The notes: a model not told the origin generated them from the sequence alone. A stretch of 64,000 nt of DNA from Actinopolymorpha singaporensis (GCF_900104745.1 NZ_LT629732.1:6125981-6189980), one strand, 5' to 3'. Counted from the first letter of the stretch, positions 16,984-26,436 are shown. Numbers and translations are program-made.

Positions 16984-17230
16984 GGCGACGACGGAGACAA
17001 GTAGCGCGGGCACCCCGGAGCCCAGAGAGCCGACCGGTAGCTGAGAAGGCGGCCTCCGATCCCGGCGCGAAGACACTCCCGAGCCGCGGGGAAAAACACC
17101 GGTCACCCGGTCAGTAAGCCCCGCCGACCGGCCCCCGTCAACGGGCCCGAACGAGGCCGCCGGCCCCGCGTCCCGCGGGATCGGCGGCGAAGGTGTGGTG
17201 GCACCGCGAGTCCCCCTCGCCCACACCCCA
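16984..17230 (+). promoter_or_regulatory. T-box riboswitch, predicted specificity for tRNA-Asp
   Basis: The leader shows T-box landmarks in order: CGGAG pairing with CTCCCG at the base of Stem I, an AGTA on the 5' side of the specifier loop (17000-17003), AGAGAG (17024-17029), GCTGAGAA (17040-17047), and GAA-GAC-ACTC on the 3' side with GAC (Asp) at 17072-17074. Downstream, TGGCACC (17199-17205) is the tRNA-acceptor-binding bulge, flanked by GGTGTGG/CCACACC (17192-17198 with 17221-17227) and GCGAG/CTCGC (17206-17210 with 17216-17220). The TGGC expects a tRNA with discriminator G, as in tRNA-Asp. The gene behind it is an aspartyl-tRNA synthetase. CCCAC (17220-17224) can alternatively pair with GTGGG (17280-17284) at the ribosome-binding site, so control may be translational. 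Confidence 0.82.
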
Positions 17231-17295
17231 GGGGACGCAACCAGGCAGGGACCGCCGGGAAGCCCGGGGTCCCGCACCCGTGGGAGGTGACCACC

Positions 17296-18627
17296 ATGCA
17301 GCGACCTGTCCATGCCTTCGAGCAGACCTCCGAGCAGACAGGTGTCCGCACTCTCGCCGCCGAGCTGCCCGCCCGGGCCGGTGAGGACGTCCGGCTCGCC
17401 GGCTGGGTCCACCGCCGCCGGCGCCTCGCGTCCGTCACGTTCGTCGTACTCCGTGACCGCTCCGGTCTTGCCCAGGTCGTCGTACGCGACCCGGCCACCG
17501 TGGAACGCATCGAGGAGTATGCCGAGGAGACTGTCGTCGAGGTGACCGGGAGGGCCGTGGCCAACCCGCAGGCACCAGGAGGGGTCGAGGTCGACGAACC
17601 GACCTTCACGCCCCTCACCGACCCGGCGCCTACCCCGCCGATCGAGCTGTGGCGTCCGGCTGTCAACGCAGGCCTGCCGACCCTGCTCGACCACGCGCCG
17701 GTCACGTTGCGGCACCCGTTGCTGCGGGCGCCGTTCGAGCTGGCCGCGGCAGCCGTCGCCGGGTTCCGGGAGACGCTGACCGCACTGGCTTTCACCGAGA
17801 TCCAGACGCCGAAGATCGTGGCGTCGGCCACCGAGAGCGGCGCGAACGTCTTCCGGCTCGACTACTTCGGGCGGCCCGCCTACCTCGCCCAGTCGCCGCA
17901 GTTCTACAAGCAGACGATGGTCGGGGTGTTCGAGCGGGTCTTCGAGGTGGGCCCGGTGTTCCGGGCCGAGCCGCACGACACGGTCCGCCACCTGGCGGAG
18001 TACGTCTCGCTGGACGCGGAGTTCGGGTTCGTCCGGGACCACCGGGACGTGATGGAGGTCGTCTCCTCGGTCGTCGGCGGCATGCTGGCGGCGGTCGGCG
18101 AGCGGGCACCCAGTGCGCTGGACCGGCTCGGCGTGGAGCTGCCGAAGCTGCCGCCGCGGGTCCCGGAGCTGCACTTCGCCGACGCGCTTGCGCTGGTGGG
18201 CGCCGACCCTGACGAGCCGGACCTCGCGCCCGCGCACGAACGCGCCATCGGAGAGTGGGCGCTGCGCGAGCACGGCAGCGACTTCGTGTTCGTCGTCGGC
18301 TATCCGATGAGGAAGCGCCCGTTCTACACCCACCCGCAGCCGGACGACCCGCGCTGGTCGAACTCCTTCGACCTGCTGTTCAGGGGTGTCGAGCTCGTCA
18401 CCGGCGGGCAGCGGCTGCACCGGTACGCCGACTACCTCGCGGCGCTGGAGGCGGCCGGCCAGCCGGCTGAGCCGTACGCGACCTACCTGGAGACGTTCAG
18501 GTACGGCATGCCGCCGCACGGCGGGTTCGCGTTCGGGCTGGAGCGGTTCGTGGCCCAGCTGGTCGGCGCGGAGAACATCCGGCAGGTGACGCTCTTCCCG
18601 CGGGACCTGCACCGCCTGGCGCCCTGA
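17296..18627 (+). CDS. aspS: Archaeal-type (probably non-discriminating) aspartyl-tRNA synthetase
   Basis: The 443-residue class II synthetase has an N-terminal OB-fold anticodon domain (about 25-105, VRLAGWVHRRRRLASVTF), then catalytic landmarks LAQSPQFYKQ, motif 2 FRAEPHDTVRHLAEY and motif 3 GGFAFGLERFV, ending FPRDLHRLAP. The compact size, lack of the bacterial GAD insertion and the RLxP terminus identify the archaeal/eukaryotic-like AspRS2 group, which often charges both tRNA-Asp and tRNA-Asn. GGGAGG lies 8 nt before the ATG at 17296. It is preceded by a T-box leader and followed by strong hairpins, so it is a single-gene unit. Whether the genome also has a bacterial-type aspS or gatCAB cannot be seen here. 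Confidence 0.88.
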   Translation: MQRPVHAFEQTSEQTGVRTLAAELPARAGEDVRLAGWVHRRRRLASVTFVVLRDRSGLAQVVVRDPATVERIEEYAEETVVEVTGRAVANPQAPGGVEVDEPTFTPLTDPAPTPPIELWRPAVNAGLPTLLDHAPVTLRHPLLRAPFELAAAAVAGFRETLTALAFTEIQTPKIVASATESGANVFRLDYFGRPAYLAQSPQFYKQTMVGVFERVFEVGPVFRAEPHDTVRHLAEYVSLDAEFGFVRDHRDVMEVVSSVVGGMLAAVGERAPSALDRLGVELPKLPPRVPELHFADALALVGADPDEPDLAPAHERAIGEWALREHGSDFVFVVGYPMRKRPFYTHPQPDDPRWSNSFDLLFRGVELVTGGQRLHRYADYLAALEAAGQPAEPYATYLETFRYGMPPHGGFAFGLERFVAQLVGAENIRQVTLFPRDLHRLAP

Positions 18628-18638
18628 GCCTGGCAGCT

Positions 18639-18692
18639 CCGGGTGCCGCGCCGATCGGCGCGGCACCCGGGGCGGGTCCGCACCCCGCCCCG
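18639..18692 (+). terminator. Tandem GC-rich hairpins after aspS
   Basis: A 32-bp perfect palindrome (18639-18670) is followed immediately by a second stem GGGGCGGG/CCCGCCCC (about 18669-18692). There is no T-run, as is common for actinomycete terminators. Confidence 0.65.
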
Positions 18693-18794
18693 GACACCAC
18701 GCGGGGTGGTCGTCCGCCCGGATTCGGCCAGTGAGACCACGGCCGGAGAGAGCCGGAATGTTCGGACCACCCCCGGACGCGGTATGAAGATCCC

Positions 18795-19523
18795 ATGACG
18801 CTCGTACGAATGATCGCTCGTCCGATGCTCGCGTCGACCTTCGTGGTCCACGGGGTCCGCGCGATCCGCAACCCCGACCCGCTGGTGCCCAGCGCGAAGT
18901 CGGTCACCGACCAGTTGGTGCCGACCGCCAAGCGAATGGCGCCACCCGCGATCGCCGACCGGATCCCCGAGGACCCGCGCACGCTCGTCCGCATCAACGG
19001 CGCCGTCCAGGTCGTCGGCGGCATCGCGCTCGCCACAGGCGTCGGCCGCCGTTGGGGCGCGCTCGCGCTCGCCGCCTCGGTGCTTCCGACGACGTACGCC
19101 GGCCACGCGTTCTGGGAGGAGAAGGACGCGGAGTCGCGCGGCCAGCAGCAGGTCCACTTCCTGAAGAACGTCAGCATCTTCGGTGGACTGCTCCTCGCCG
19201 CGGTGGACACCGAGGGCAAACCTGGCCTGGCCTGGCGGGCCAGCCACAGCGCCGAGCACACCCGCGCCGCGACCAGGCGGATGACCCGCAGTGCCCGCCG
19301 GGAGGCGAAGCTCGCCGCCCGGACCGCCCGGCAGGAGGCCAAGCTCGCCAAGCTGTTCGCCCGGCAGGAGGCCAGGCTGGCGGCCAAGGCGTCCAAGCCG
19401 GCCCGGCTCACCCGCAGCACCAAGCGCGACGCGAAGCGGGCCGGCAAGGCGGCGAAGGCGCTGACCTCGAGCGCCACGCACGCGGCCAAGCCCGTGCTGG
19501 CGAAGGCCGGCATCGGGAGCTGA
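18795..19523 (+). CDS. DoxX-family membrane protein with a long basic tail
   Basis: The first 150 of 242 residues form a DoxX-type four-helix membrane domain (MIARPMLASTFVVHGVRAI at the start, GGIALATGVGRRWG and FLKNVSIFGGLLLAAVD later). The last 90 residues are a Lys/Arg/Ala-rich helical tail with repeats such as AKLAARTARQEAKLAKLFAR. Mycobacterial DoxX proteins take part in thiol-oxidative-stress membrane complexes. The tail is longer than in most family members and may bind nucleic acid or acidic lipids; that is inference. Confidence 0.8.
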   Translation: MTLVRMIARPMLASTFVVHGVRAIRNPDPLVPSAKSVTDQLVPTAKRMAPPAIADRIPEDPRTLVRINGAVQVVGGIALATGVGRRWGALALAASVLPTTYAGHAFWEEKDAESRGQQQVHFLKNVSIFGGLLLAAVDTEGKPGLAWRASHSAEHTRAATRRMTRSARREAKLAARTARQEAKLAKLFARQEARLAAKASKPARLTRSTKRDAKRAGKAAKALTSSATHAAKPVLAKAGIGS

Positions 19524-19737
19524 CCCGAGGCGAGGCCGAGCGACTTTTCGGCGCCGACCTGCCGGTGGACCGTGTCCGCCGTCCGGTCGGTGCCGACCGG
19601 GTTGTGTCGTCGTACCCCTTGGTCCTGCTCCGGCGCCCTCGTGCTCCTGCGTGCCCTTGGTGCTCCGGAATGCCGTTGGTGATCCGGAATGCCCGTAGCC
19701 GGGCGGCTGACCAGCCGGCGTGTGCCCGCGTCTCCCC

Positions 19738-19743
19738 TAGGGT
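19738..19743 (+). promoter_or_regulatory. -10 element predicted to give a leaderless regulator transcript
   Basis: TAGGGT is followed by 7 nt and the ATG at 19751, with no Shine-Dalgarno sequence. Confidence 0.5.
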
Positions 19744-19750
19744 CTGGCTC

Positions 19751-20362
19751 ATGGCTCGCACCGCTGCTTCAGGCCGTACGCCCTCCTCACGTCGTCCGGC
19801 TCGGCGGCGCCGTTCCCAGATCACTCTGGAGGACCCGCGCGCCATCCGGGCACTCAGCCACCCCGCGCGGCTGACCGTGATCGACGAGCTGTACGGCGGA
19901 CGGGTGGCCACGTCCACCGAACTCGCCGAGCTCACCGGCCTGTCCCCGAGCGCGATGAGCTACCACCTGCGTGCCCTGGCCGACCTCGGCATCGTTGAGC
20001 GCGACGAGTCCGCCGCCGATGGACGGGCGCGTCCCTGGCGGGCGGCGGCCAGGGCCCTCAACGTCTCCTCCCTCGCCACCCGCGCCCAGCAGGCTGCGGT
20101 CACCCTGCTCAGCGGCGCGCTGCTGGACGCACAGCGCGCGGAGCTGGACGCCTACGTCGCCGGCGAGTCCACCCTGCCGGCGGAGTGGCGGGGCAAGGTC
20201 GGGCTGGACACCGGGACGGCCTACCTGACCGCGGCCGAGACCGAGCAACTTCTCACCGCGCTGCATGCGGCCGCGGAGCCGTTCCAGCGGCTGGGCCGGC
20301 GGCGCCGCGAGGGGACCCGGCGGGTGCGTACGTCCCTGCTGGTGGTGCCGATCGTCGACTAG
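19751..20362 (+). CDS. ArsR-type winged-helix transcriptional regulator
   Basis: The 203-residue protein has a basic N-terminal arm and an ArsR-like winged helix-turn-helix at about 30-110 (ALSHPARLTVIDELY, ATSTELAELTGLSPSAMSYH, LRALADLGIVERD). There is no ArsR metal-binding CxC motif. The C-terminal half is helical and probably mediates dimerisation or ligand binding. It directly precedes an MFS exporter gene on the same strand, with a palindrome in the gap, so it is the likely local regulator of that exporter. Confidence 0.85.
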   Translation: MARTAASGRTPSSRRPARRRRSQITLEDPRAIRALSHPARLTVIDELYGGRVATSTELAELTGLSPSAMSYHLRALADLGIVERDESAADGRARPWRAAARALNVSSLATRAQQAAVTLLSGALLDAQRAELDAYVAGESTLPAEWRGKVGLDTGTAYLTAAETEQLLTALHAAAEPFQRLGRRRREGTRRVRTSLLVVPIVD

Positions 20363-20443
20363 GGCGTGCCCTGGCCCCACCGGCCCCACCGGCCCACCGC
20401 CACACCCGCCGTACGGCTTCGGTGAAACGCTCTTGCCCTGGCC

Positions 20444-20469
20444 AGATATGAAGCATTACCTTCACATCT
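20444..20469. promoter_or_regulatory. Probable operator of the MFS exporter gene
   Basis: Two 10-bp arms (AGATATGAAG and CTTCACATCT) form an inverted repeat with one mismatch and a 6-nt spacer (CATTAC). It lies 43 bp before the MFS start and just after the regulator gene. A TTGCCC at 20433-20438 may be a -35 element, so the palindrome would cover the core promoter, fitting repression by the adjacent ArsR-type protein. Confidence 0.6.
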
Positions 20470-20511
20470 GTCGCCGCGCCCGCGTCGGCGCGGACTGCTC
20501 CAGGGGGCGGG

Positions 20512-21813
20512 ATGACCAGCGGCACGACCGGCGACGCCGAACGAGCAGACCAAGCCGAGCGGGCCGACCCCGGCGACGCTGCCGAGGGGACCGGCGAGGC
20601 GCCGGCCGATCCACCGGTCCCACTGCACCGCAACCGCGACTTCCGGCGGCTGTGGGTCGGCCAGGCCTGCTCCGAGCTCGGCTCCGGCGCCGCCGGTCTG
20701 GCGTACCCGCTCCTGGTTCTGGCGCTCACCGGCTCACCGATCCAGGCCGGGCTGGTCGGCACCGTGCGAATGGCGGCGAGCACGCTGTCCGGCCTTCCGG
20801 CCGGTGCGCTGGTGGACCGCTGGAACCGCCGCCGCGTCATGATCGGCTGCGAGGCCCTCCGGGCGTGCGCGGCTCTCGGGCTGGTGGCCGCCATCCTCGG
20901 CGGCCGGGCGTCCCTGCCACTCATCCTCGCGGTGGCCGTGGTCGAGGGCGGTGCCGGTGCGTTGTTCGGTCCGGCGCAGACCGCGGCGGTACGCAACATC
21001 GTTCCCGCCGCGCAACTGCCGACCGCGGTGGCCCGCAACGAGGCACGCGGCTACGCGGCGGAGTTGGCCGGACCACCGCTGGGAGGTGCGTTGTTCGCGG
21101 TCGCCCGCTGGGTGCCGTTCCTCGCCGACGCGGTGTCCTACGTCGTCTCTCTGGTCGCGGTGTGGCTGATCCGGCGACCGCTGCGAGCCGAGCACAGCGA
21201 ACGGCCCGAGCCGCTCGGCCGGGCGGTCTGGTCCGGGCTGCGGTTCGTGGTCGGTGAGCCGTTCCTGCGCGCGATGCTGGTGCTCGCGCCGCTGGTGAAC
21301 GCGGCGTTCGCGGGCGTGCTGTTCGTCCTCGTGGTGGTGCTGCTGCAACGCGGGACACCGCCCGCGGCGGTGGGAGCGGTGCAGTCGGCGATCATGGTCG
21401 GCGGCCTGCTCGGCGCGCTGGCCGCGCCGTGGCTGCAGCCGCGGATCCGGGTCCAGGCCCTCGTCATCGGCTTCCTGTGGGTCATCACCGGCCTGGTCAC
21501 CGCGGCGGCGTTCGTGCCCGGCAGCTATCCGGTGGCCGTCCTGCTGGCGCTGGCGATCTTGCCGGCACCGACCCTCAACGCGGCTCTGGTCGGCTACCAG
21601 ATCGCGATCACGCCCGATCACATGCAGGGCCGGGTCGACAGCGCGATCGGCCTGCTCGCCCAGTGCCTGCAGCCACTCGCGCCGCTGCTCGGCGGCGCCG
21701 TCGTCGCCTGGTGGGGCGGCCGCGGCGGGTTCCTCGCGTTCGCCGGGATTCTCGCGGTCGCGGCGGTGGTGGCCAGTCTGTCCAAGGGCGTACGAAAGCT
21801 TCGGCCGCTGTAG
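20512..21813 (+). CDS. MFS transporter, EntS/MFS_3-like exporter
   Basis: The 433-residue protein has a hydrophilic acidic N-terminus (about 40 residues) and twelve hydrophobic segments. Motif A-like [13 protein letters not shown] lies between TM2 and TM3, and [16 protein letters not shown] resembles the NE...AxxxGPxxGG signature of the MFS_3 exporter group. This group includes siderophore and multidrug exporters. The upstream regulator and operator suggest induction by a small molecule. Confidence 0.85.
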   Translation: MTSGTTGDAERADQAERADPGDAAEGTGEAPADPPVPLHRNRDFRRLWVGQACSELGSGAAGLAYPLLVLALTGSPIQAGLVGTVRMAASTLSGLPAGALVDRWNRRRVMIGCEALRACAALGLVAAILGGRASLPLILAVAVVEGGAGALFGPAQTAAVRNIVPAAQLPTAVARNEARGYAAELAGPPLGGALFAVARWVPFLADAVSYVVSLVAVWLIRRPLRAEHSERPEPLGRAVWSGLRFVVGEPFLRAMLVLAPLVNAAFAGVLFVLVVVLLQRGTPPAAVGAVQSAIMVGGLLGALAAPWLQPRIRVQALVIGFLWVITGLVTAAAFVPGSYPVAVLLALAILPAPTLNAALVGYQIAITPDHMQGRVDSAIGLLAQCLQPLAPLLGGAVVAWWGGRGGFLAFAGILAVAAVVASLSKGVRKLRPL

Positions 21814-21884
21814 TTGGCGACGTCCTGCCGCGGCGTGACGCGGCGGCGTACGCGTCCGGGCCGGTCGGCTACGCTCGGCGTTCG

Positions 21885-23177
21885 ATGGGAAGTCTCGCCA
21901 GCGACCTGTGGACCGCGCCGCTCGCCGCCGCCGCGGTGGACGCCGACGTCCGCATCCCGGGGTCGAAGTCGATCACCAACCGCGCGCTGCTGCTCGCCGC
22001 CCTCGCCGACGGCCCCTCGGTCGTCCGGCACCCGCTGCGGGCCCGCGACACCGCCCTGATGGCCGGGGCGCTGCGCACGCTCGGCACCCGGATCGAGGAG
22101 ACGCCGCAGGGATGGAACGTCACGCCCGAGCCCATGCGCGGCCCGGGCCGGGTCGACTGCGGGCTGGCCGGAACGGTCATGCGGTTCGTGCCACCGGTGG
22201 CGGTGCTCGCCTGCGGCGACATCGCCTTCGACGGTGACCCGCGGGCACGGGAGCGGCCGATGGGCCCGATCCTGTCCGCGCTGCGCGCCCTCGGCGGTGC
22301 CGTCGACGACGGCGGACGCAACGCGCTGCCGTTCACCGTGCGCGGCACCGGCGCGATGCCGGGCGGCCCGGTCGAGATCGACGCCTCGGCCTCCAGCCAG
22401 TTCGTCTCGGCACTGCTGCTGGCCGGCTCCCGCTACGACGCCGGCGTGACGGTGCACCACGTCGGCAAGGCGGTGCCCTCGCTGCCCCACATCGACCTGA
22501 CGGTGGCGATGCTCCGCGAACGCGGCGTGGCCGTCGACGACGGTGACGCGCACACCTGGCGGGTGGAGCCGGGGCCGATCCGGGCGTACGACACCGACGT
22601 GGAACCCGACCTGTCCAACGCCGCGCCGTTCCTCGCCGCGGGCCTGGTCACCGGCGGCCGGATCCGGGTGCTCGGGTGGCCCGAGACAACCGAACAGGCC
22701 GGTGACGCACTTCGGGACATCTTCACCCTGATGGGCGCACACGTCCGCCTGGACAGCGAAGGGCTGACCCTGCGCGGCCCGGACACGATCACCGGCGTCG
22801 ACCTCGACCTGCACGACGTGAGCGAACTGACCCCGGTGGTGGCCGCCGTCGCGGCGCTCGCCACCGGACCCTCCCGGCTGCGCGGGATCGCCCACATCCG
22901 CGGCCACGAGACCGACCGGCTGGCCGCCCTGGCGACCGAGCTCAGCCGGCTCGGCGGTGACGTACGCGAGACCGAGGACGGCCTGGAGATCTCGCCGCGC
23001 CCGTTGCGAGGCGGCGACTTCCGCACGTACCACGACCACCGGATGGCGCATGCCGCCGCCGTGCTCGGGCTGGTCGTTCCGGACCTGCGGGTCGAGGACA
23101 TCGCCACCACCGGCAAGACCCTGCCGGACTTCGCGGCGATGTGGTCGGCCATGCTCGGCCGGGAGGCGGCTGCGTGA
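21885..23177 (+). CDS. aroA: 3-phosphoshikimate 1-carboxyvinyltransferase (EPSP synthase)
   Basis: The 430-residue enzyme catalyses the sixth shikimate-pathway step, joining phosphoenolpyruvate to shikimate 3-phosphate. Signature segments are [19 protein letters not shown] (about 24-42), [24 protein letters not shown] and [15 protein letters not shown] near the C-terminus. The length is normal for the family. A TACGCT lies 9 nt upstream of the ATG, so the transcript may be almost leaderless. Its stop overlaps the rsgA start (GTGA), and aroA-rsgA order is conserved with mycobacteria. Confidence 0.96.
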   Translation: MGSLASDLWTAPLAAAAVDADVRIPGSKSITNRALLLAALADGPSVVRHPLRARDTALMAGALRTLGTRIEETPQGWNVTPEPMRGPGRVDCGLAGTVMRFVPPVAVLACGDIAFDGDPRARERPMGPILSALRALGGAVDDGGRNALPFTVRGTGAMPGGPVEIDASASSQFVSALLLAGSRYDAGVTVHHVGKAVPSLPHIDLTVAMLRERGVAVDDGDAHTWRVEPGPIRAYDTDVEPDLSNAAPFLAAGLVTGGRIRVLGWPETTEQAGDALRDIFTLMGAHVRLDSEGLTLRGPDTITGVDLDLHDVSELTPVVAAVAALATGPSRLRGIAHIRGHETDRLAALATELSRLGGDVRETEDGLEISPRPLRGGDFRTYHDHRMAHAAAVLGLVVPDLRVEDIATTGKTLPDFAAMWSAMLGREAAA

Positions 23178-24232
23178 GTTCGCGGCAGCGCCGGTTCGAG
23201 GTCGACGACCACGAGAGCTACGGCCGACCGGCCCGGCGGACCCGGCCGCGTACCAAGCAGCGCCCGAACTACGCCGACGCCACCACGGCCGTGGTGGTCA
23301 CCCGCGACCGCGGCCGCTACACCTGCCGGGTGGAGGCCAAAGCCGGGCACGCCCGGCCCACCGGGGACACGGAGAACGCCGGGGACGCCGGGGCCCGCCA
23401 GGTGCTCGCGATGCGGGCCCGAACGCTCGGCCGCACCAGCGTCATCGTCGGCGACCGGGTGCGGCTGGTCGGCGACGTCTCCGGAGACCCGGGCTCGCTG
23501 GCCCGGATAGTGGAGGTGGAGGAGCGCGCCACCGTCCTCCGGCGTACCGCCGACGACGACGACCCGATCGAACGCCCCATCGTCGCCAACGCCGACCAGC
23601 TGGTGATCGTCACCGCGCTGGCCGACCCGCCACCGCGACCGCGGCTGATCGACCGGTGCCTGGTCGCGGCCTACGACGCCGACGTCGAACCGTTGCTGTG
23701 CCTCACCAAGGCCGACCTCGCCTCGCCCGAGGAGCTCCTCGACATCTACCGCCCGCTCGGCGTCCACTCGGTGGTGACCCGGCACGACGAGGAGCTCGGC
23801 GAGCTGGTCCGCGAGCGGCTCGCGGACCGGGTGAGCGTCCTGGTGGGTCACTCCGGAGTGGGGAAGTCGACGCTGGTCAACACGCTGATCCCGGACGCGC
23901 ACCGGGCGACCGGCGAGGTCAGCGACGTCACCGGCCGGGGCCGGCACACCTCGACGCAGGCGGTGATGCTGCGCTTGCCGTTCGGCGGCTGGATCGTGGA
24001 CACGCCGGGCATCCGGTCGTTCGGACTGGCGCACGTCGACCCGCACCGGCTGATCGGTGCGTTCGGCGACCTGGACGACGTCGCCGAGGAGTGCCCGCGC
24101 GGCTGCACCCACCAGCGGACCGAACCGGAGTGCGCCCTGGACGAGGCGGTGGCGGAGGGCCGGCTGGATCCGGCCCGGGTGGAGTCGTACCGCCGGCTGC
24201 TGGACTCGCGCGAACTCCACGCGGGCGACTAG
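23174..24232 (+). CDS. rsgA: Ribosome small-subunit-dependent GTPase RsgA
   Basis: The 352-residue protein has the circularly permuted GTPase layout: N-terminal OB fold (about 35-125), G4 motif TKAD (about 189), G1 P-loop GHSGVGKST (about 226), switch segment GRGRHTST, G3 DTPG, and a C-terminal zinc-binding region with CPRGCTHQ. It checks maturation of the 30S subunit. The GTG at 23174 overlaps the aroA stop codon, which fixes the start. A Gly/Asp-rich loop (about 60-75) interrupts the OB fold. Confidence 0.95.
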   Translation: MSSRQRRFEVDDHESYGRPARRTRPRTKQRPNYADATTAVVVTRDRGRYTCRVEAKAGHARPTGDTENAGDAGARQVLAMRARTLGRTSVIVGDRVRLVGDVSGDPGSLARIVEVEERATVLRRTADDDDPIERPIVANADQLVIVTALADPPPRPRLIDRCLVAAYDADVEPLLCLTKADLASPEELLDIYRPLGVHSVVTRHDEELGELVRERLADRVSVLVGHSGVGKSTLVNTLIPDAHRATGEVSDVTGRGRHTSTQAVMLRLPFGGWIVDTPGIRSFGLAHVDPHRLIGAFGDLDDVAEECPRGCTHQRTEPECALDEAVAEGRLDPARVESYRRLLDSRELHAGD

Positions 24233-24266
24233 GCCAGACGAGCAGGCCAGACCCTGGCCCCGCCGC

Positions 24267-24758
24267 CTATCCGCGGCCCCACACCGCGCGGGCGCCCGCG
24301 TCACCGGCCAGTACGATCAGGATCCCGGTCACCACCGCCAGGCCGGCGAGAACCACCGCGACCACCACCCGGACCGGCCGGGCGATTCCCGCGGCGCGGC
24401 GTCGTCCCATCTCCCAGAGCGGAGTCGGTGCGCCCGGGCCGCCGAGGACGAACGCCGAGACCGCGCACCCCACGAAGAACGCCGGCACCAGCCACTGCAG
24501 TAGCTGCGCGCGGTGTTCGTGCGTCTCCACCTCGGCCGGTCTGCCCAACCTGTCGTACAACGCATAGCCGCTGCGCACCGTGACGAACGTGGCCACCAAG
24601 GAGATCGCCGCACCGGCGAGCATCGGCCACCGCACCAGCCACCGCCACCGCGGAACCAGCGCGTACACCAGGGCCGCGAGCACCGCCAGCGGGACGAACA
24701 CCACGACCAGGTGGTTGACGAGAACATGCAGGGGAAGTCCGAAGGCCTGATCGAACAT
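24267..24758 (-). CDS. DUF2231 family membrane protein
   Basis: The 163-residue protein has four transmembrane helices, and the first begins with the family-typical LPLHVLVNHLVVVFVPLAV. The ATG at 24758 was preferred because GGAGGG lies 5-6 nt upstream and the alternative start adds only a polar extension. DUF2231 proteins are inner-membrane proteins, sometimes proposed to bind heme or metals. It is convergent with rsgA and divergent from hisN. Confidence 0.82.
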   Translation of the reverse strand: MFDQAFGLPLHVLVNHLVVVFVPLAVLAALVYALVPRWRWLVRWPMLAGAAISLVATFVTVRSGYALYDRLGRPAEVETHEHRAQLLQWLVPAFFVGCAVSAFVLGGPGAPTPLWEMGRRRAAGIARPVRVVVAVVLAGLAVVTGILIVLAGDAGARAVWGRG

Positions 24759-24915
24759 GTCACCCTCCAGGGCTCGTACCGCTTCCACGTTCACCGTCGC
24801 GGGGCGTGGGTTGCGCAGGTTCGCCACGTGGCCGACGGTGGTTTCCTACCCACACGCACGGGCCCGCGGGGTGGTTCGATCAGCGGGTCGAAATGTGCGA
24901 TCATCGCGCGCCCAC

Positions 24916-24921
24916 TACCGT
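24916..24921 (+). promoter_or_regulatory. -10 element predicted to give a leaderless hisN transcript
   Basis: TACCGT is followed by 7 nt and then the ATG at 24929; no ribosome-binding site is visible. Confidence 0.5.
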
Positions 24922-24928
24922 GTGCACC

Positions 24929-25723
24929 ATGGCCTCGACGCACACCGAAGATCTGCGGCTCGCTCACATGATCGCCGACGACGCAGACGCGCTCACGATG
25001 AGCCGCTTCCGTGCGCTGGACCTGCAGGTGTCGACGAAGGCCGACGAGACACCGGTGAGCGAGGCCGACACCGCGGTCGAGGAGGCCGTCCGCCGCACAC
25101 TCGGCCGCGCCCGCCCCCGCGACAGCATCCAGGGCGAGGAGATGGGCCGCAGCGGCTGGAGTGCGCGCCGCTGGATCGTCGACCCGATCGACGGCACCGC
25201 CAACTACGTACGCGGTGTGCCGGTGTGGGCCACGCTGATCGCGCTCGCCGTCGAGGAGGAAGTCACCGTCGGGGTGGTGTCGGCCCCCGCACTCGGCCGG
25301 CGCTGGTGGGCGTCGAAGGGCGACGGCGCGCATGCCGGGCGCAGCCTGCGGCTGGCGCAGCAGTGCCAGGTGTCGAAGGTGGCCACGCTGCCCGAGGCCT
25401 TCCTGTCGTACTCCGGTCCCGGCGAGTGGATCGCCCAGGGACGCGGCGCCGGATTCGGGCGACTGCTGGAAAGCTGCGGACGCACCCGCGCGTTCGGCGA
25501 CTTCTGGTCGTACATGCTGGTGGCGGAGGGCAGTGTCGACATCGCCTGCGAGCCCGAGCTCGAGCTGTACGACATGGCCGCGTTGAGCGTGATCGTGGAC
25601 GAGGCCGGCGGACGGTTCACGTCCCTGGACGGCACCCCCGGCCCGTACGGCGGCAACGCGCTTGCCACCAACGGCCTGCTGCACGACGAGGTCCTCGGCC
25701 TGGTCGGTGACCCGAAGGACTGA
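24929..25723 (+). CDS. hisN: Histidinol-phosphatase of the inositol-monophosphatase family
   Basis: The 264-residue enzyme has the metal-binding motifs of the IMPase superfamily: GEEMG (about 71), DPIDGTANYVRGVP (about 88-101) and ELYDMAALSVIVDEAGG near 210. Similarity and neighbourhood match mycobacterial HisN (Rv3137), which dephosphorylates histidinol phosphate. Other IMPase activities remain possible. Start selection follows the -10 spacing and the family N-terminus; a longer upstream frame runs through non-coding-looking sequence. Confidence 0.88.
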   Translation: MASTHTEDLRLAHMIADDADALTMSRFRALDLQVSTKADETPVSEADTAVEEAVRRTLGRARPRDSIQGEEMGRSGWSARRWIVDPIDGTANYVRGVPVWATLIALAVEEEVTVGVVSAPALGRRWWASKGDGAHAGRSLRLAQQCQVSKVATLPEAFLSYSGPGEWIAQGRGAGFGRLLESCGRTRAFGDFWSYMLVAEGSVDIACEPELELYDMAALSVIVDEAGGRFTSLDGTPGPYGGNALATNGLLHDEVLGLVGDPKD

Positions 25724-25941
25724 CCCGGCGATCACCGTCCGAACCGGTGACCGCCAAGACCACACTCGCCGGTGTCGCCGTCGAGCACTTCCCTGGCTGG
25801 ACGGCGGACTTCGCGGAAATTACGCGCATACGCGACCGCGGGGGATTCCTCTGCGGCCCGGTCGGGGCTAGCGTGCGCAGCACAGAAAGTTGGCCGGTGC
25901 CGGTCGCGGTCGGCCCGGCAAGGGTGCGAAGGGAGCCGGTG

Positions 25942-26370
25942 ATGCGGATCAGCGACGTGCTGCGCGGCAAGGGCGCCAAGGTCGTGACGATCAGACCGGA
26001 CGCCCCCGTACGAGATCTTCTCCAGCTCCTCGACAGCGCCAACATCGGCGCCGCCGTGGTCAGCGAGGACGGTGCCACGATCACCGGCATCGTCTCCGAG
26101 CGCGACATCGTTCGCCACCTCACCGACCCGTCCCGGCTCCTCGACCAGCCGGTGTCCACGATCATGACGAGCCGCGTGCACACCTGCGCGCCGCACGCCA
26201 CCGTGGACTCCCTGATGCGGCTGATGACCGAGCAGCGCATACGCCACGTCCCGGTCGTCGTCGACGGCAAGCTCGCAGGCCTGGTCAGCATCGGTGACGT
26301 GGTGAAGACCCGGATCGGCGAGCTGGAGTTCGAACGCGAGCAGCTGGAAAACTACATCGCCCGGGCCTGA
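25942..26370 (+). CDS. Tandem CBS-domain protein
   Basis: The 142-residue product is a stand-alone CBS pair: the first domain about 8-62 (VRDLLQLLDSANIGAAVVS, ITGIVSERDIVRHL), the second about 75-128 (TVDSLMRLMTEQRIRHVPVV, LAGLVSIGDVVKTRI). Such proteins bind adenine nucleotides as energy sensors. GGGAG lies 8 nt before the ATG at 25942. It has no obvious operon partner. Confidence 0.9.
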   Translation: MRISDVLRGKGAKVVTIRPDAPVRDLLQLLDSANIGAAVVSEDGATITGIVSERDIVRHLTDPSRLLDQPVSTIMTSRVHTCAPHATVDSLMRLMTEQRIRHVPVVVDGKLAGLVSIGDVVKTRIGELEFEREQLENYIARA

Positions 26371-26436
26371 CCCTCGGATGCCGCCACGCGGACCCCGACC
26401 CGGTGGCGAGCAGACCGGTGCAACACAATCCTGCCC

